Shown: positions 51,879 to 62,701 of the stretch, one piece after another | Layout: each line of letters starts with the position of its first letter | Position numbering within the stretch: the first letter of the stretch is position 1 | Origin: Acidobacteriota bacterium | GTDB lineage: Bacteria; Acidobacteriota; Blastocatellia; Pyrinomonadales; Pyrinomonadaceae | Direction of reading: 5' to 3' | Assembly (NCBI GenBank): GCA_025463135.1 | Contig: JAOAPY010000024.1 | Coordinates: 62,001-126,000, forward strand | Length of the DNA stretch: 64,000 nucleotides | Program-made: the position numbers and the translations under genes | The notes under the pieces: generated by a model | What the model was told of the DNA's origin: nothing | Database searches by the model: none | What the model saw: the letters and a program-made list of their open reading frames with translations, nothing else

Positions 51879-52262
51879 CTACGCCGCAGCCTGTTCACTC
51901 TGCTTTTCATTCAGAGCGTTCTTGGCCTGGGCGGCAACTTCACTGAACGATTCCGGATGATGTACAGCCAAATCGGCCAAGACCTTGCGGTCCAGTTCGA
52001 TACCAGCCACCTTCAAACCATGCATCAACTGAGAATAGTTGAGACCGTTCAGACGCGCCGCGGCGCCGATGCGCACAATCCACAAGCTACGAAAATCTCG
52101 TTTTTTCAACTTGCGCCCGGTGTAGGCAAAGTTCAATCCGCGCTCAACCGATTCCTTTGCTGAGCGATAGAGTTTTGATTTGGTGCCGCGATAACCTTTC
52201 GCCAGCTTTAATATTTTCTTGCGTCTTTCGAGACGCTTATTTCCACGTTTTGCTCTGGGCAT
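51879..52262 (-). CDS. rplT: 50S ribosomal protein L20
   Basis: A 127-residue basic protein with [20 protein letters not shown] (first 20 residues), the [27 protein letters not shown] segment (split), and the globular part [20 protein letters not shown]20 is an early 50S assembly protein and in many bacteria represses its own operon. AAGGAGG precedes the ATG. It follows rpmI, with a hairpin of heptamer repeats in between. Confidence 0.97.
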   Translation of the reverse strand: MPRAKRGNKRLERRKKILKLAKGYRGTKSKLYRSAKESVERGLNFAYTGRKLKKRDFRSLWIVRIGAAARLNGLNYSQLMHGLKVAGIELDRKVLADLAVHHPESFSEVAAQAKNALNEKQSEQAAA

Positions 52263-52287
52263 GATTGCCTCCTTAATAAGTAAAGAC

Positions 52288-52404
52288 GGTCTTTGGGCTT
52301 TGGTCTTGGGTCTTTGTTTTCACATCCAGCAGCGAGCCTTACATATTCACAAGGCCATCTCGCCTGGAAAAAAAACAAAGACCAAAGCCCCAAGACCAAA
52401 GTCC
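52288..52404. repeat. facing heptamer-repeat arms between rpmI and rplT
   Basis: Left arm (52288-52317) has GGTCTTTGGGC and TTTGGTC units. Right arm (52375-52404) has CAAAGAC, CAAAGCC and CAAAGTC. The right arm ends at the rpmI stop codon, so the hairpin replaces the normal tight spacing of the L35-L20 pair. Confidence 0.9.
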
Positions 52405-52607
52405 TAATCCCTGCCATAGGGCAGCATTGCTTCCACCCGCTTTTGATCCGACTTCGACACCAACGCGTCGATATCCAAAAGCCGTTTTCGCTTGTTGGAC
52501 TTCTTCGTCAGAATGTGGCGCGCATGCGAATGGCCGCGCTTGATCTTACCGGTCGCAGTGAGACGAAACCGCTTCGCCGCGCCCTTGTGTGTTTTCAGTT
52601 TTGGCAT
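52404..52607 (-). CDS. rpmI: 50S ribosomal protein L35
   Basis: A 67-residue basic protein: [20 protein letters not shown] then [20 protein letters not shown] and a C-terminal LPYGRD. Matches L35. AAGGGAGG lies upstream of the ATG. Its partner rplT is downstream and infC upstream, in the usual order. Confidence 0.96.
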   Translation of the reverse strand: MPKLKTHKGAAKRFRLTATGKIKRGHSHARHILTKKSNKRKRLLDIDALVSKSDQKRVEAMLPYGRD

Positions 52608-52633
52608 AATTGCCCTCCCTTAAGATATTCGTG

Positions 52634-52779
52634 TAACGCAAGCTGCCGGCTTGCGATTATTGTTGAATGCCATTCCCGCTTACGCAAACCCGAGGTTCCC
52701 GGTGGGACGGACGGGGTCCCCGGCCGAGCATCTCGGCTGGGGCGCCATACCTGCTGGGGTGGCCTTATAGTTTGCGTTA
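52634..52779 (-). repeat. inverted-end element copy 2 (ACGCAAACT...), with adjacent palindrome
   Basis: A palindrome ACGCAAGCTGCCGGCTTGCG (52635-52654) lies next to a ~99-base copy of the element (52681-52779) in reverse orientation to that at 47945. Ends are ACGCAAAC and GTTTGCGT. It fills the gap between infC and rpmI. Confidence 0.8.
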
Positions 52780-52808
52780 AGCCGGCAATGACTATTCGCT
52801 ATAAAATT

Positions 52809-53483
52809 CTAGCTATCACCTTGCGGCGCCGGTCCTGACGATCCGCCCGGAGCAGCAGGTGGCGGAGTGGCCGGCCCGGAACTACCACTGGGTGGTGGCG
52901 CAGCATGCTCAATCTTGCCCGCGGTCTTATGTCGTTTGGGCCCAAAGATGATGAACATCTGATTGCCTTCCATCCGCGGACGCGCCTCTACCTCTCCGAC
53001 GTCAGCGAGATCGCCTTCCAGCTTTGCCAGGATGCGCGAACCCAATTCGCGGTGGGTCATCTCTCGACCGCGAAACCAGATAGTCGCCTTGACCTTATCG
53101 CCTTCCTGTAGCCATTCGCGCGCGTGCTTCATGCGATAGTCGTAATCATGATCGTCGGTGCCGGGGCGAAACTTCACTTCCTTGACGGTGATGGTGACCT
53201 GCTTTTTCTTCGCCTCATTGGCCTTCTTTTTCTGTTCGTACTGGTACTTGCCAAAGTCAATGATTCGACAAACGGGCGGTTGTGCAGTCGCGGCTACTTC
53301 GACCAGGTCCAAGCCCCGGTCACGGGCCGCGCGAATCGCCTCTTGAATTCCCAGCACGCCGAGCTGTTCGCCTTCTTCACCGATGACACGTACTTCGGGC
53401 ACTCGAATTCTCTCGTTGATACGCGTGACCGGCAATCGTCTATGATCTGGTCGCGAACCGCGACCTCGAAAGCCTGTAGCTAT
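52809..53483 (-). CDS. infC: translation initiation factor IF-3, likely starting at ATA
   Basis: A 224-residue IF-3 if the ATA at 53481-53483 is used, or 208 from a TTG at 53435. A perfect AAGGAGGT lies at 53490-53497, six bases before the ATA; nothing similar precedes the TTG. The frame from ATA is open. Domains: N-terminal [22 protein letters not shown], linker helix [15 protein letters not shown]-terminal [20 protein letters not shown] and [15 protein letters not shown] Pro/Gly/Ser-rich tail follows. IF-3 rejects non-standard start codons, and bacteria exploit this for infC autoregulation. Confidence 0.93.
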   Translation of the reverse strand: MATGFRGRGSRPDHRRLPVTRINERIRVPEVRVIGEEGEQLGVLGIQEAIRAARDRGLDLVEVAATAQPPVCRIIDFGKYQYEQKKKANEAKKKQVTITVKEVKFRPGTDDHDYDYRMKHAREWLQEGDKVKATIWFRGREMTHRELGSRILAKLEGDLADVGEVEARPRMEGNQMFIIFGPKRHKTAGKIEHAAPPPSGSSGPATPPPAAPGGSSGPAPQGDS

Positions 53484-53497
53484 TGCTGCACCTCCTT
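53481..53497 (-). promoter_or_regulatory. infC ribosome site with ATA start codon
   Basis: AAGGAGGT (53490-53497) with a 6-base spacer to ATA (53481-53483), the only well-placed initiation codon. This mirrors the rare AUU start used in E. coli infC, through which IF-3 represses its own translation. Confidence 0.75.
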
Positions 53498-53506
53498 AAG
53501 TTAAAG

Positions 53507-53565
53507 GTTTCAAGTTTCAGGTTCGAGTGTGATTAAGCTCGAAACACTTACCTGACCCTGGAAAC
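53507..53565. repeat. GTTTCAAGTTTCAGG heptamer hairpin between thrS and infC
   Basis: Heptamer-like GTTTCAA, GTTTCAG, GTTCGAG units face CTCGAAAC...ACCTGACCCTGGAAAC. Imperfect arms pair over about 20 bases. The right end touches the thrS stop. Confidence 0.75.
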
Positions 53566-55535
53566 TATGTGTTTGTTAGAGCGCGCGACTCGATCAGCCG
53601 GTGCGCCTTCGTCTTGAATTCTTCCAGCGACATCGCACCGATGTCGCCCTGAACACGCTCGCGCACAGCTACCTGCTGCTGCTCGACCTCGCGATCGCCA
53701 AGCACGAGCATGAACGGCACTTTTTGCATTTGCGCGTCGCGAATCTTGGCGCCTATCTTTTCACTGCGCAGATTTGCTTCCACGCGCAGACCGCTTTTGC
53801 GCAGTTCGGCCGCAACGCCGGCGGCATAGTCATTAACGCGATCCGTAATCGGCAACACGGCCACCTGAACCGGCGCCAGCCACAAAGGAAAAGCGCCGGC
53901 ATAGTGTTCGATTAAGACTCCAAAGAACCGCTCGATCGATCCGAACAGTGCGCGATGGACCATCACCGGCCGATGCGGCTTGTTGTCTTCACCAATATAT
54001 TCCAGCTCGAACCGCTCCGGCAGATTAAAGTCCCACTGCACGGTTCCCAATTGCCACAGGCGACCGATGGCGTCCTCAATCTTAAAATCAATCTTCGGTC
54101 CGTAGAATGCCGCTTCACCCTCAATCCGTTCATAGTCTATTCCGCGCCCATCCAGGCCGGCTGCCATTGCTGCTTCCGCGTTTTTCCATTCCTCATCGGA
54201 GCCCAACCAACTTTTAGAAGTGTCGCTGCCCTTCACTGACAATTCGAACTTTATTTTTTCAAAGCCAAAGGTCTTCAGCACCTGATACGCAAAGTCAACG
54301 CAGCCATCGATCTCATTACGGACCTGTTCCGGCGTGCAGAACAAGTGCGCGTCGTCCACGGTAAAACCGCGCACGCGCATCAAGCCGTGGAGAGTACCGG
54401 ACAACTCTGCCCGATAGACCGTGCCCATTTCGGAATATCGTTGGGGCAAATCGCGATAGGAACGCTGTTGAGATTTATAGATGCCGATGTGAAAAGGACA
54501 ATTCATCGGCTTCAGGCGAAACTCAACTTCTTCGATCGTCGTCGGCGCAAACATCGCGTCGCCATAGCTCTGTTCGTGACCGCTGATGCGCCACAGTTCG
54601 CGCTTGGCGATATGCGGCGTGTAGACAAAGCTGTAATCACGCTTGATCAATTCTTCGCGCAAATAGTTTTCCATCTGCTGGCGGATGATGCCGCCCTTCG
54701 GATGCCAGAAGATCAATCCCTGTCCATACTCTTCCTGAATCGAAAATAGATCGAGCTCGCGGCCCAACCGCCGATGATCGCGCTTTTCCGCTTCCTCACG
54801 TTGCTTCAACCAGGCGTCCAATTCTTCCTGGCTGAAAAACGCGGTGCCATAGATACGTTGCATCTGCGGCTGCTCAGAGTCGCCCATCCAATAGGCGCCC
54901 GCCAGCGAAAGCAATTTGAAAGCGCGCAGTTTGCCGGTGTGGGGCACATGCGGCCCGAGGCAGAAGTCTATGAAAGGCGAGCCATCGATGTAATAGACAC
55001 TGACGGTCTCTCCGCCTTTGTCATCGATGAGCTTGCACTTCAATGGCTCGGCTCGCTCTTCAAAGATACGCAGGGCGTCAGCCTTGGCAATTTCTTCGCG
55101 CCGATACGGCATGCTGCGCTTAACAATCTCGCGCATGCGCTTTTCAATTACGGGAAGGTCCGCCTCGGTCAACGCTCGCGGCGCGATCACGTCATAGAAG
55201 AATCCATAGCGCGGATCGTCGAGCAGCGCCGGCCCAATTCCCAACTGCGTACCCGGGAACAGATCCAGAACGGCCGCCGCCAGCAGGTGCGCAGTTGAAT
55301 GTCGCAGGACTTCCAGGCCGGCCAACGTTTGCGGCAACACCGGTTCGATCTTGAGAACGTTGCCATTTGCTGAATCCAACTCGAAAGCCAGATCCACCTC
55401 AGCACCGTTCACACGAGCCGCGAGCGCCTGTTTGGCAACGTCACGATCCAGGCGCTTCAGGGCTTCTCCGACCGTTACCGGCCCGACAAGCTGCGTTGCG
55501 GCGCCATCATTGAGTTGTACGTTGATTTCGCTCAT
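53565..55535 (-). CDS. thrS: threonyl-tRNA synthetase
   Basis: A 656-residue class II synthetase from ATG 55535 (GAGGT upstream); the in-frame extension to 55604 lacks a ribosome site. It starts with a TGS domain ([23 protein letters not shown]). The SAD editing domain follows, with [18 protein letters not shown] and [15 protein letters not shown]. The catalytic core has [28 protein letters not shown] and ending [21 protein letters not shown] (all split). The C-terminal anticodon domain has [10 protein letters not shown]. It heads the block thrS-infC-rpmI-rplT-pheST. Confidence 0.97.
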   Translation of the reverse strand: MSEINVQLNDGAATQLVGPVTVGEALKRLDRDVAKQALAARVNGAEVDLAFELDSANGNVLKIEPVLPQTLAGLEVLRHSTAHLLAAAVLDLFPGTQLGIGPALLDDPRYGFFYDVIAPRALTEADLPVIEKRMREIVKRSMPYRREEIAKADALRIFEERAEPLKCKLIDDKGGETVSVYYIDGSPFIDFCLGPHVPHTGKLRAFKLLSLAGAYWMGDSEQPQMQRIYGTAFFSQEELDAWLKQREEAEKRDHRRLGRELDLFSIQEEYGQGLIFWHPKGGIIRQQMENYLREELIKRDYSFVYTPHIAKRELWRISGHEQSYGDAMFAPTTIEEVEFRLKPMNCPFHIGIYKSQQRSYRDLPQRYSEMGTVYRAELSGTLHGLMRVRGFTVDDAHLFCTPEQVRNEIDGCVDFAYQVLKTFGFEKIKFELSVKGSDTSKSWLGSDEEWKNAEAAMAAGLDGRGIDYERIEGEAAFYGPKIDFKIEDAIGRLWQLGTVQWDFNLPERFELEYIGEDNKPHRPVMVHRALFGSIERFFGVLIEHYAGAFPLWLAPVQVAVLPITDRVNDYAAGVAAELRKSGLRVEANLRSEKIGAKIRDAQMQKVPFMLVLGDREVEQQQVAVRERVQGDIGAMSLEEFKTKAHRLIESRALTNT

Positions 55536-56360
55536 TACTACCTCACAAACCGTCGTCCTCAGGCTTTGGCGTGGGAACGGATGACCAAATGCACGGCGGC
55601 CCAACAGCGACCTCGCCGGCTTAGGCTCCTACGATTTGTGATTTACCACTTACGATTTACTACTTCTCTGATCGGTTTCGATAGGAGCGCCTTCGTAGCG
55701 AGCCCGCATGGCGGATCGGTTAAAAACTAAAGAATCGTGTTGTTGTTCGATTCATCACGAAGGACTTCCGGAGCTTCTATCAAAATTTGATACTGCGTAA
55801 TCGCTTGCTAACGGGATGAAATGTAACGAATGCGCCTAAATAAGTCAATTCGTGAAGGGTGGCTGCGAGAGTGGCGAGTACTAGTGTCGCGTGATGGTCG
55901 CGAATCCGAACCTGTTTCGTTGCCATAGGCCAATTAGAGCACGACTTGTGCAGCACTCCAAACATTAGCCCGTCAAATCTGAACACTCCTGCAAATGCAT
56001 CTTGAGCATGTATCTTCCAACCAGCCACAGCACTTGCCCTCTCTCATTCACACCCGGTTTCAACCGGGTGATCTAAAGCTCCTTTTGGCGTTCGAACCGT
56101 TTCAACGGTTTCTGGTTCGCTGGCGAGAGGGGTAAGCCGTTACAACGGTTTTCGGAGATACGCCGTTAGTCACCCGGTTCAAACCCGGTGAGAATGAGAT
56201 GCCTGCAACGCGGGCGGGACGCCCGTGCCGCTTTCAGGCCATTCATCACTTTCTACTAGGCAAACTCAGACCTTTCATGTTAATAGATCCGGTCTGCGCG
56301 AAAAGCAACAAGTCGCTGTTACTCCTTAGACTTACGATAGCGCAAAGGATCGCAAAACCT
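55536..56360. other. 825-base gap: heptamer repeat and palindromes, no gene supported
   Basis: ATTTGTG/ATTTACC heptamers occur at about 55631-55664. A minus-strand frame (55780-56028, 82 codons) has no ribosome site and mixed composition, so I do not call it. Palindromes fill 56051-56232. Promoters for thrS (minus) and the DUF3311 gene (plus) must lie here. Confidence 0.6.
56051..56232. repeat. cluster of CACCCGGTTTCAACCGGGTG and related palindromes
   Basis: CACCCGGTTTCAACCGGGTG (56051-56070), CACCCGGTTCAAACCCGGTG (56171-56190), AACCGTTTCAACGGTT (56096-56110), CCGTTACAACGG (about 56138-56149) and GGGCGGGACGCCCG (about 56211-56224). They look like several REP-type families side by side. Confidence 0.85.
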
Positions 56361-56600
56361 ATGTCCCGAACGCTGCTGGTGGTTGTGGTGGTGCTCTTGT
56401 ACGGTCTGCATCAGGACTTCTGGTTCTGGCGTACCGCGCATCCGCTGGTTTTTGGGTTTGTCCCGATAGGGCTTTTCTATCAGGGCTGTTATTCCGTGGC
56501 CGCGGCCCTGCTCATGTGGTTGCTCGTAAAATATGCCTGGCCTTCTCACCTTGAAGAAGACATTGACGAAAGCACAGTTAAGGAGGACGCCAGCGCTTGA
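56361..56600 (+). CDS. DUF3311 small membrane protein, symporter partner
   Basis: A 79-residue protein from ATG 56361. Two membrane segments are visible, about 4-20 and 36-58. The DUF3311 pattern [32 protein letters not shown] (split) is clear. DUF3311 proteins are small subunits of sodium:solute symporters encoded alongside them. The stop overlaps the symporter start as TTGA. The extended frame back to 56199 crosses palindromes and lacks support. Confidence 0.85.
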   Translation: MSRTLLVVVVVLLYGLHQDFWFWRTAHPLVFGFVPIGLFYQGCYSVAAALLMWLLVKYAWPSHLEEDIDESTVKEDASA

Positions 56601-58222
56601 TTCCCGCCATCGTCGTCTTCATTTACCTGGCCACGGTACTCTACATCGGCATCTTCGCGTTTAGAAAAGCTTCGGGAGGAAAGAAGGCCGAGGATTATTT
56701 TCTCGCCAGCCGCTCGCTGGGACCTTTTGTTTTTCTCTTCTCGCTGTTCGGCACCAACATGACGGCCTTTGCGATACTGGGCTCGTCCGGGCATGCCTTC
56801 ACCAACGGTATCGTGACCTTTGGCTTGATGGCCTCGTCGTCCGCGTTGGTTATTCCGCTAACTATCTTTTTCATCGGTACGCGAGTGTGGGCCCTGGGAA
56901 AGAAATATGGCTTCATGACTCCCGTGCAGATGTTTCGCGATCGCTGGGAGTGCGGCCACATCGGAACAGTAATCTTCGTCTTACAGGCGGTCCTGCTGAT
57001 TCCCTACATCATTATCGGAATCATGGGAGGCGGGACGACTCTAAATGCAATTAGCGGCGGAGTGATTCCCTTCTGGTTTGGCGGCGCTATTGTGGCGCTG
57101 GTAGTAATGGGCTATGTCTTTTTCGGCGGCATGCGTGGCACGGCCTGGGTCAACACGTTCCAGACAATTCTTTTTCTCCTGTTCGGCGCTATCGCCATCA
57201 TTGTCATCGGGGCGGGCATGGGGGGATTTCGCAGTGCGGCCCAGGCGATGCTTGCCTCGCCGGCTTTCGCACCATTGCTGACGCGCGAGCGGATCTCGCC
57301 GCTGTATTTCTTCAGCTATACTTTCATTCCTCTTTCGGCCATCGCCTTTCCACACATTTTGATCTTCTGCCTGACGGCAGAGAAGATGAAGCACTTCAAG
57401 AAGACTGTGATCTTCTACCCGCTTTGCATTCTGGCGATCTGGCTGCCCTGTGTGTTTCTCGGAGTGATGGCTAATCGCGTTACCGACGTGCCGCAGATTC
57501 GGGCCAAGCAGGAGGCACGCAGAGTGTTGGCGACCCAGGGGAAGGCCATGGCGCCCGAAGCGCGCGATGAACTGCGCGAGAAAGCGGCGGGCGACGATGT
57601 GATTCTGCTGTTGCTGCAGCGTTATGCACCGCTGTGGCTTGCGGGTCTGCTGGGTGCGGGCATTATGGCGGCCGTGATGGCCAGCGACTCACAGATTCTG
57701 GCCCTGTCGACAATGTTCACCGAGGACTTCTTTGCCTTTTATGGAGGCAAGCGCCGCTTTGGGGAAGCTGTTCAGGTGCAGACCGGAAGGCTCTTCATTG
57801 TACTGATCACGATGGTGGCGTACGCGGTGGCGTTGCGCGCCCCGGAGACCATTTTTGAACTGGCGATCCAGTATGCCTTTTCCGGTTTTGCGGCGCTTTC
57901 ACCACTGCTGGTGGCGGCCCTTTTCTGGAGAGGCAGTACAAAGTGGGGCGCGTTGGCCGTCTCACTTTGGACCGCGAGCGCAGTAATTGCCGTGGCGATT
58001 TATCAACATGCGGTGCCGGCGCCGGCACCCGGACCGCCAATCGTCAGCTGGTCCATCTCAGGTCTGGACGTGCTCTCGCGAACGCCGGGTGGGACCGCCG
58101 TCTTCGGATTCATGCCCGTTGTGCCGATGGTGATTGTTTCGTCACTACTGATGATCGTCGTTTCGCTAATGACCTCGAAGCCAAAACAATCGACGATTCA
58201 GAAGTATTTCCCGCAGGGGTAG
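56597..58222 (+). CDS. sodium:solute symporter (SSS/SLC5 family)
   Basis: A 541-residue protein with about 13 membrane segments, starting at TTG 56597 with AAGGAGG ten bases upstream, coupled to DUF3311. The early segment [23 protein letters not shown] (split) matches the family start. [26 protein letters not shown] (split) is the conserved TM8-9 region with the sodium-site Ser/Asp. Substrate not predicted: pantothenate, proline, urea and carboxylates all fit DUF3311-linked forms. A large internal insertion (about 305-340, [19 protein letters not shown]) is soluble. Confidence 0.92.
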   Translation: MIPAIVVFIYLATVLYIGIFAFRKASGGKKAEDYFLASRSLGPFVFLFSLFGTNMTAFAILGSSGHAFTNGIVTFGLMASSSALVIPLTIFFIGTRVWALGKKYGFMTPVQMFRDRWECGHIGTVIFVLQAVLLIPYIIIGIMGGGTTLNAISGGVIPFWFGGAIVALVVMGYVFFGGMRGTAWVNTFQTILFLLFGAIAIIVIGAGMGGFRSAAQAMLASPAFAPLLTRERISPLYFFSYTFIPLSAIAFPHILIFCLTAEKMKHFKKTVIFYPLCILAIWLPCVFLGVMANRVTDVPQIRAKQEARRVLATQGKAMAPEARDELREKAAGDDVILLLLQRYAPLWLAGLLGAGIMAAVMASDSQILALSTMFTEDFFAFYGGKRRFGEAVQVQTGRLFIVLITMVAYAVALRAPETIFELAIQYAFSGFAALSPLLVAALFWRGSTKWGALAVSLWTASAVIAVAIYQHAVPAPAPGPPIVSWSISGLDVLSRTPGGTAVFGFMPVVPMVIVSSLLMIVVSLMTSKPKQSTIQKYFPQG

Positions 58223-58242
58223 GGCGGAAGCAAATCTGTTTC

Positions 58243-58423
58243 GCCGAAGGCGTACGCCAATTCCAGCCCCGGGTAAAACCCTGGGGTTAACGAACTTACA
58301 AAAGAACCTTCAACCCTGAAGGGTTTGGCAAATGACAATCTGGATCCTCGCCAACACCTTCAGTGAAATTCTGCCTTACCCAGGGTGATACCCTGGGCTG
58401 GAATTGACGAACGCCTGCGGCGT
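58243..58423. repeat. long inverted repeat CCAGCCCCGGGTAAAACCCTGG type
   Basis: Left arm (58243-58290) around GGCGTACGCCAATTCCAGCC faces right arm (58377-58423) with GCTGGAATTGACGAACGCC. Inside is AACCCTGAAGGGTT (58311-58324). The gap between symporter and M28 gene is almost all repeat. Confidence 0.85.
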
Positions 58424-58469
58424 AGAAGACAAGAACAAGCCCCTGACAGGGCGGTTCGTAGGCAATTCC

Positions 58470-60206
58470 TCACTGCGTCTTCATCATTTGATCGCGCTTC
58501 GCTTTGAACTCGCTCGTCGCTTTCCATTCGGGAAACCTGTCGCCCTGGGCCACCCGATAACCAATCGTCGTCAACAACTGCGCATCGTCAATCGCACCCG
58601 TCAGGTCCCAGTCCGGTTTAATTTCATCTGAAACTTTGTGATAGTCCTTCTGCGTGTATTCGTCACGTTTCTGCTGGCTGTAGTTCGCGTCCTTGCCCAC
58701 ATAGTCAATACCGGAATCCGGATACAACGCCGGCACGCCCTGCTTGGCAAACTCGAAATGATCGGACCGATAGTAAAATCCCTTCTCGGGTTCCGGGTCC
58801 GGATTGACAACCCTGCCCTGGGCGCTCGCCGTTTCGCGCAACAGATCGATGAGGGTGCTGTTGTCGTCGCCAACCATGGTGATGTCCCTGGTTCGTCCCC
58901 ATTGGTTGACGCCATCCATGTTGATGTTGGCCAGCGTCTTATTTAAGGGATAGAGCGGGTTCGTCGCGTAGTATTTTGAGCCCAGCAAGTTCTTCTCTTC
59001 GGCCGTGACGGACATGAAAAGAATTGAGCGCTTTGGCGGTGTGGGCAATTTTGTGAAAGCCTCGGCCATCTCTAAAAGCGTCGCCACACCAGAAGCGTTA
59101 TCAATGGCGCCGTTGTAAATCTGATCGCCCGGCAATTTCGGATCGCGACCCAGATGATCCCAGTGGGCCGTGTAGATAACATATTCGCTTTTCAAAGTGG
59201 GATCGGACCCTTCGACTTTGGCGATGACGTTGTTTGAATTGATGTTGCGCAGCGTGTTCTTGATGTCGAAATTGGCTTTGGCGTTAAGCTCCACGGGTTT
59301 GAAGTCTTTCCTGACCGCGGCCTTCTTTAATGCGTCAAAGTCCTGACCGCTCGCCGTCAGTAACTCTCTGGCGCGCTCGATAGTGATCCATGCTTCCACG
59401 GCCGGTCGTTTCATATTCTTGTCAGGCGTTTGAATGTCGAAGTTCTCGCGCGACCAGCTGCCGGAGACAACTTCGTAGGGATAACCGGCGGGTCCAGTCT
59501 CGTGAATAATAATCGCGGCGGCGGCGCCCTTCTCTGTTGCCATCTCGTATTTGTAAGTCCAGCGACCGTAATAAGTCATCGCCTTGCCCTTGAACATTTT
59601 CTCATCGAGTTTGTTCGCATCGGTGGCATCGGGCACGGCGGGATCGTTAATTAGCATTACGATTGTCTTGCCTCGCACGTCGACACCTTTGTAATCGTCC
59701 CAGCCGTACTCCGGCGCTACCACGCCGTAACCGACAAAGACGACATCGGAGTCTTCCACTTTCGATTCGGGAACGATGCGGCGCGAGACGGCGACGCAGT
59801 CCTGGGGAAACTTAAGACTAATTGTCTTTCCACCCGCGGTGAAAGAGCCGGTCGGTTGGGCGGTGAAGCCGGCTAGCGGGACTTTCTGCACATATGTTCC
59901 GTCAGGGTTCCCGGGCTTCAGGCCCAGCTTCTGAAACTGCTCAGTTAGATATTTGACGGTAAGCTCTTCACCCTTTGTGCCTGGACCACGTCCTTCCAAC
60001 TCGTCTGCTGAAAGCGCCTTAATGTGCCGCAGAAGATCATCAGAGTTGATGCTATCCAACGCGGGTTTGAGTTCAACCGGGCCGGCGACAAAGGCCGTCG
60101 TCGAGTTTGCATTGGCCGGCTGGTTGCTCGACGGTGTTTTCTCACAGGCGATTGCCAGCGTCAGCAACACGAAGCAAAGAGCGAAAGAAAGAATACGTTT
60201 CTGCAT
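58470..60206 (-). CDS. M28-family zinc aminopeptidase lipoprotein with PA domain
   Basis: A 578-residue lipoprotein from ATG 60206; AAGGAAAA lies upstream. The signal ends in LAIACEKT with a lipobox Cys near residue 21. The PA domain lies about 120-260 ([21 protein letters not shown], quoted in part). The M28 domain has zinc ligands in [45 protein letters not shown] and DYHKVSDE. It removes N-terminal residues from peptides outside the cytoplasm. No substrate is known. The alternative start 60287 gives no signal peptide. Confidence 0.93.
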   Translation of the reverse strand: MQKRILSFALCFVLLTLAIACEKTPSSNQPANANSTTAFVAGPVELKPALDSINSDDLLRHIKALSADELEGRGPGTKGEELTVKYLTEQFQKLGLKPGNPDGTYVQKVPLAGFTAQPTGSFTAGGKTISLKFPQDCVAVSRRIVPESKVEDSDVVFVGYGVVAPEYGWDDYKGVDVRGKTIVMLINDPAVPDATDANKLDEKMFKGKAMTYYGRWTYKYEMATEKGAAAAIIIHETGPAGYPYEVVSGSWSRENFDIQTPDKNMKRPAVEAWITIERARELLTASGQDFDALKKAAVRKDFKPVELNAKANFDIKNTLRNINSNNVIAKVEGSDPTLKSEYVIYTAHWDHLGRDPKLPGDQIYNGAIDNASGVATLLEMAEAFTKLPTPPKRSILFMSVTAEEKNLLGSKYYATNPLYPLNKTLANINMDGVNQWGRTRDITMVGDDNSTLIDLLRETASAQGRVVNPDPEPEKGFYYRSDHFEFAKQGVPALYPDSGIDYVGKDANYSQQKRDEYTQKDYHKVSDEIKPDWDLTGAIDDAQLLTTIGYRVAQGDRFPEWKATSEFKAKRDQMMKTQ

Positions 60207-60352
60207 GAGCTTATTTTCCTTGTCATTCGATTCTTGAACGACAGAAAGGTTGACAGAATTCACAGAACTGACAAAAGAAATAAACAAATCAATTCATGAG
60301 AATCAACAAGCCAAATGTGCATCTCGTAAATCCTGTCCATTTCAAACAAAGA

Positions 60353-61525
60353 TCATCCAAAGCAATACAAGCGCCCATCCTGTGAACCGATCACGATGCG
60401 ACCATTGGCGATCGCTGGCGACGCAGAGAGCGGCGCGCCGGCATTAAATTCCCAGAGCTTTGCCCCGTTGGCGAGACTGAGAACGTAGAAGCGTCCATCG
60501 TTCGAGCCTACAAAGACGCGACCGGCGGCAATGGCCGGCGATGATTCCACACGCGCGCGCGTGGCGAAGGTCCAAAGGGCCTTCCCTGTAATGCTGATGC
60601 CATGGACCAGCTTGTCGCGACCGCCCACCACAACTCGATCGTTAGATACCGCGGCAGATGAATAGAAAGGAAACCGGCGCTGCGGATGTTGGTAGCGCCA
60701 GCCGACATTGTGGTCTTTCAGACTCACCATTAACACTTCATTATTGAAGGTACCGTAGTACGCGGCCCCACCCCTGAGCGCAGGCGAGGCACCTGTGTAT
60801 GCACCTGACGAAACACTAAACACTTCCTTGCCGTCAGAGAGGCGAATAGCGTGAAAGACCTCATCGCAGCCGGCAAAATATGCCAGGCCGCCGGCGATAC
60901 CTGGCGTTGAATGCACTGGCCCTTCAGTGCGAAATTTCCACAGCAGTGCTCCGTTGCGCGTTGAGAGACAGTACAGGTGCTGATCGTAAGAACCGATCAG
61001 CACGCGATCACCCACCACTACCGGTGACGATTTGATTTCGTTTCCGGCCTTGAAAGCCCATAGTTTCTTGCCGTCCGGTGCATTGACGGCATGTAAATAG
61101 CCGGCTAAATCTCCAACATACACGACACCATTGCTATATGCGGGCGACGATTCACCAATGGACGATCCCGTCGCGTACTTCCAATAGACCGCGCCGTTAT
61201 CAAGGTTGAGCGCAACCAGGTCGCCTTTTTGGGATCCAACAAAAACAGTACCGCCCACGATGGCCGCTGAAGATTCAATCGAATCCCCGGCTTCAAAAGT
61301 CCATAATTGCTTCAAGGTGCGCGGCACATTGGATTGCGAGACGCCGGTGAGCGATAGATTGCCGCGAAACTGGGCCCAGTTGTTGGCAGGCGCGTCCTGG
61401 GCCCGCAGTGGTGAAGTAAAAAGGCAAAAGTAAAAAGGCAAAAACAGAACTACAGTTAGTTGCCGAAGCAAGCTTTCTTTTTTCCTGTTTCCTTTTTCCT
61501 GTTTCCTTTGCTTCAATACGCCCAC
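60353..61525 (-). CDS. exported PQQ-like beta-propeller protein; N-terminus built from heptamer repeats
   Basis: A 390-residue protein of about seven blades (each with S-(S/A)-P...V-Y/F-V-G-S-x-(D/N)-G and W-x-F-x-(T/A)-G, from residue 50 onward). It starts at GTG 61525, overlapping the dehydrogenase stop. Residues 5-16 ([12 protein letters not shown]) and 27-38 ([12 protein letters not shown]) are encoded by two heptamer-repeat blocks facing each other at the DNA level. They nevertheless form a plausible basic + hydrophobic signal peptide ending near LRAQ (44). The propeller could bind PQQ or serve as a scaffold as in BamB. Confidence 0.87.
   Translation of the reverse strand: MGVLKQRKQEKGNRKKESLLRQLTVVLFLPFYFCLFTSPLRAQDAPANNWAQFRGNLSLTGVSQSNVPRTLKQLWTFEAGDSIESSAAIVGGTVFVGSQKGDLVALNLDNGAVYWKYATGSSIGESSPAYSNGVVYVGDLAGYLHAVNAPDGKKLWAFKAGNEIKSSPVVVGDRVLIGSYDQHLYCLSTRNGALLWKFRTEGPVHSTPGIAGGLAYFAGCDEVFHAIRLSDGKEVFSVSSGAYTGASPALRGGAAYYGTFNNEVLMVSLKDHNVGWRYQHPQRRFPFYSSAAVSNDRVVVGGRDKLVHGISITGKALWTFATRARVESSPAIAAGRVFVGSNDGRFYVLSLANGAKLWEFNAGAPLSASPAIANGRIVIGSQDGRLYCFG
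61417..61511. repeat. heptamer repeats inside the signal-peptide coding region
   Basis: Left block (61417-61446) AAAAGGC/AAAAGTA units; right block (61479-61511) TTTTCCT/GTTTCCT units, about 33 bases apart. They partly complement each other. Unlike all other heptamer arrays in the window they are in coding DNA. Confidence 0.8.
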
Positions 61526-62661
61526 TCGTAAACCTCCAGTGCACCCGTCGCGTCGAACGGTCGCGGATTAAAAGTTCCGGTCCACTGCTGCGCGGCCTCA
61601 GCGGCGAGAACCGGGAAATCAGCAGCAGGAATTCCAGCGCTTCGCAGACCGCCGCGCAATCCGCCGGCTGCGGCGAGTGCTGCCAATCTTTGTGCCAGGA
61701 TTTCCGCAGGTTGCTGGTTGTCGCCGTTTCGATTTGCGCTCGACAGTTTCAAAAGTTGCGCGTACAGTTCGCCGGCTACTTCTCCATTCCAACGCACTAC
61801 GGAGGGCAACAGCATGGCGATGGCCGCGCCGTGAGTGGTGCCGTAATGGGCTGTCAATGGATTGGCGCAGGCGTGCGTCGCGCCCAGCATCGAGTTCTCA
61901 ATTGCAGCGCCCGCAAAATGAGCACCGAGTTGCATCGCCCCACGTGCTTCCACATCATTCGGTTGGTTCAACACTCGCTCATAATTCCGTTCCAGCAGTC
62001 GCCACGCTTCGCGCGAAAAAACTGCTGAAAGTGGATTGCGACTGACTGTCACATAGGTCTCAACTGCATGCGCAATCGCATCGAAGCCGGCGGTCGCGGT
62101 AATCGTATTTGGTTGCGAGATCGTCAGCGCCGGATCCAACAACGCCAGTCGAAAGGCAGCCTTGGAATCTCCGCAAGCCATCTTGACGTGTGTGTGCGCA
62201 TCGCAAATCAGGGCATAGCTCTGGGCCTCACTGCCGGTCCCCGCGGCGGTGGGAACACCAATCATCGGCAGAAGAGGTTTGCTCGCCTTCCCATAGCCGA
62301 GATAGTCCTGCATCTCGCCGCCATTTGTTAGGAGCAAGTTAATGCCCTTCGCGCAGTCCAGTGAACTGCCGCCACCGAGGCCGATGATTGAATCAACCTG
62401 ACTCGCCGCCGCGAAGTCCCTGCCGGCTTCGACCATCGTTGTGTCTGGATTAACCTCGAAATCATGGAACGAGGCGACTTCAATCCCGGCCGCGCCTAAG
62501 GGCCCCAACGCTTCAGCGACATGGCCCGAAGCCAGCAGGCCACGGTCTGCTACGAGTAGCGTGCGCCGAAAGCCAAGCTCACGGGCCAACTCGCCCAGTC
62601 GAGTTATGACACCAGCGCCGAAGACCAAACGGGTTCGAGGTTGAAAATCGAAACTTTGCAT
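61513..62661 (-). CDS. iron-containing alcohol dehydrogenase
   Basis: A 382-residue group III ADH. The N-terminal nucleotide-binding part shows [17 protein letters not shown] and the [19 protein letters not shown](P) motif near 96-111. The C-terminal metal domain has the order [27 protein letters not shown] with the first His, and [29 protein letters not shown] (split), where further His ligands lie. It oxidises alcohols or reduces aldehydes. The gene's last codons overlap the propeller gene start. Confidence 0.93.
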   Translation of the reverse strand: MQSFDFQPRTRLVFGAGVITRLGELARELGFRRTLLVADRGLLASGHVAEALGPLGAAGIEVASFHDFEVNPDTTMVEAGRDFAAASQVDSIIGLGGGSSLDCAKGINLLLTNGGEMQDYLGYGKASKPLLPMIGVPTAAGTGSEAQSYALICDAHTHVKMACGDSKAAFRLALLDPALTISQPNTITATAGFDAIAHAVETYVTVSRNPLSAVFSREAWRLLERNYERVLNQPNDVEARGAMQLGAHFAGAAIENSMLGATHACANPLTAHYGTTHGAAIAMLLPSVVRWNGEVAGELYAQLLKLSSANRNGDNQQPAEILAQRLAALAAAGGLRGGLRSAGIPAADFPVLAAEAAQQWTGTFNPRPFDATGALEVYEWAY

Positions 62662-62701
62662 TCAAAAGATCGTCGGTGCATTCCCAAACAGGTTCATTAA
62701 G

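Noticed and set aside
55780-56028. 82-codon minus-strand gene downstream of palindromes
   Set aside because: No ribosome site, no recognisable features, next to repeats.
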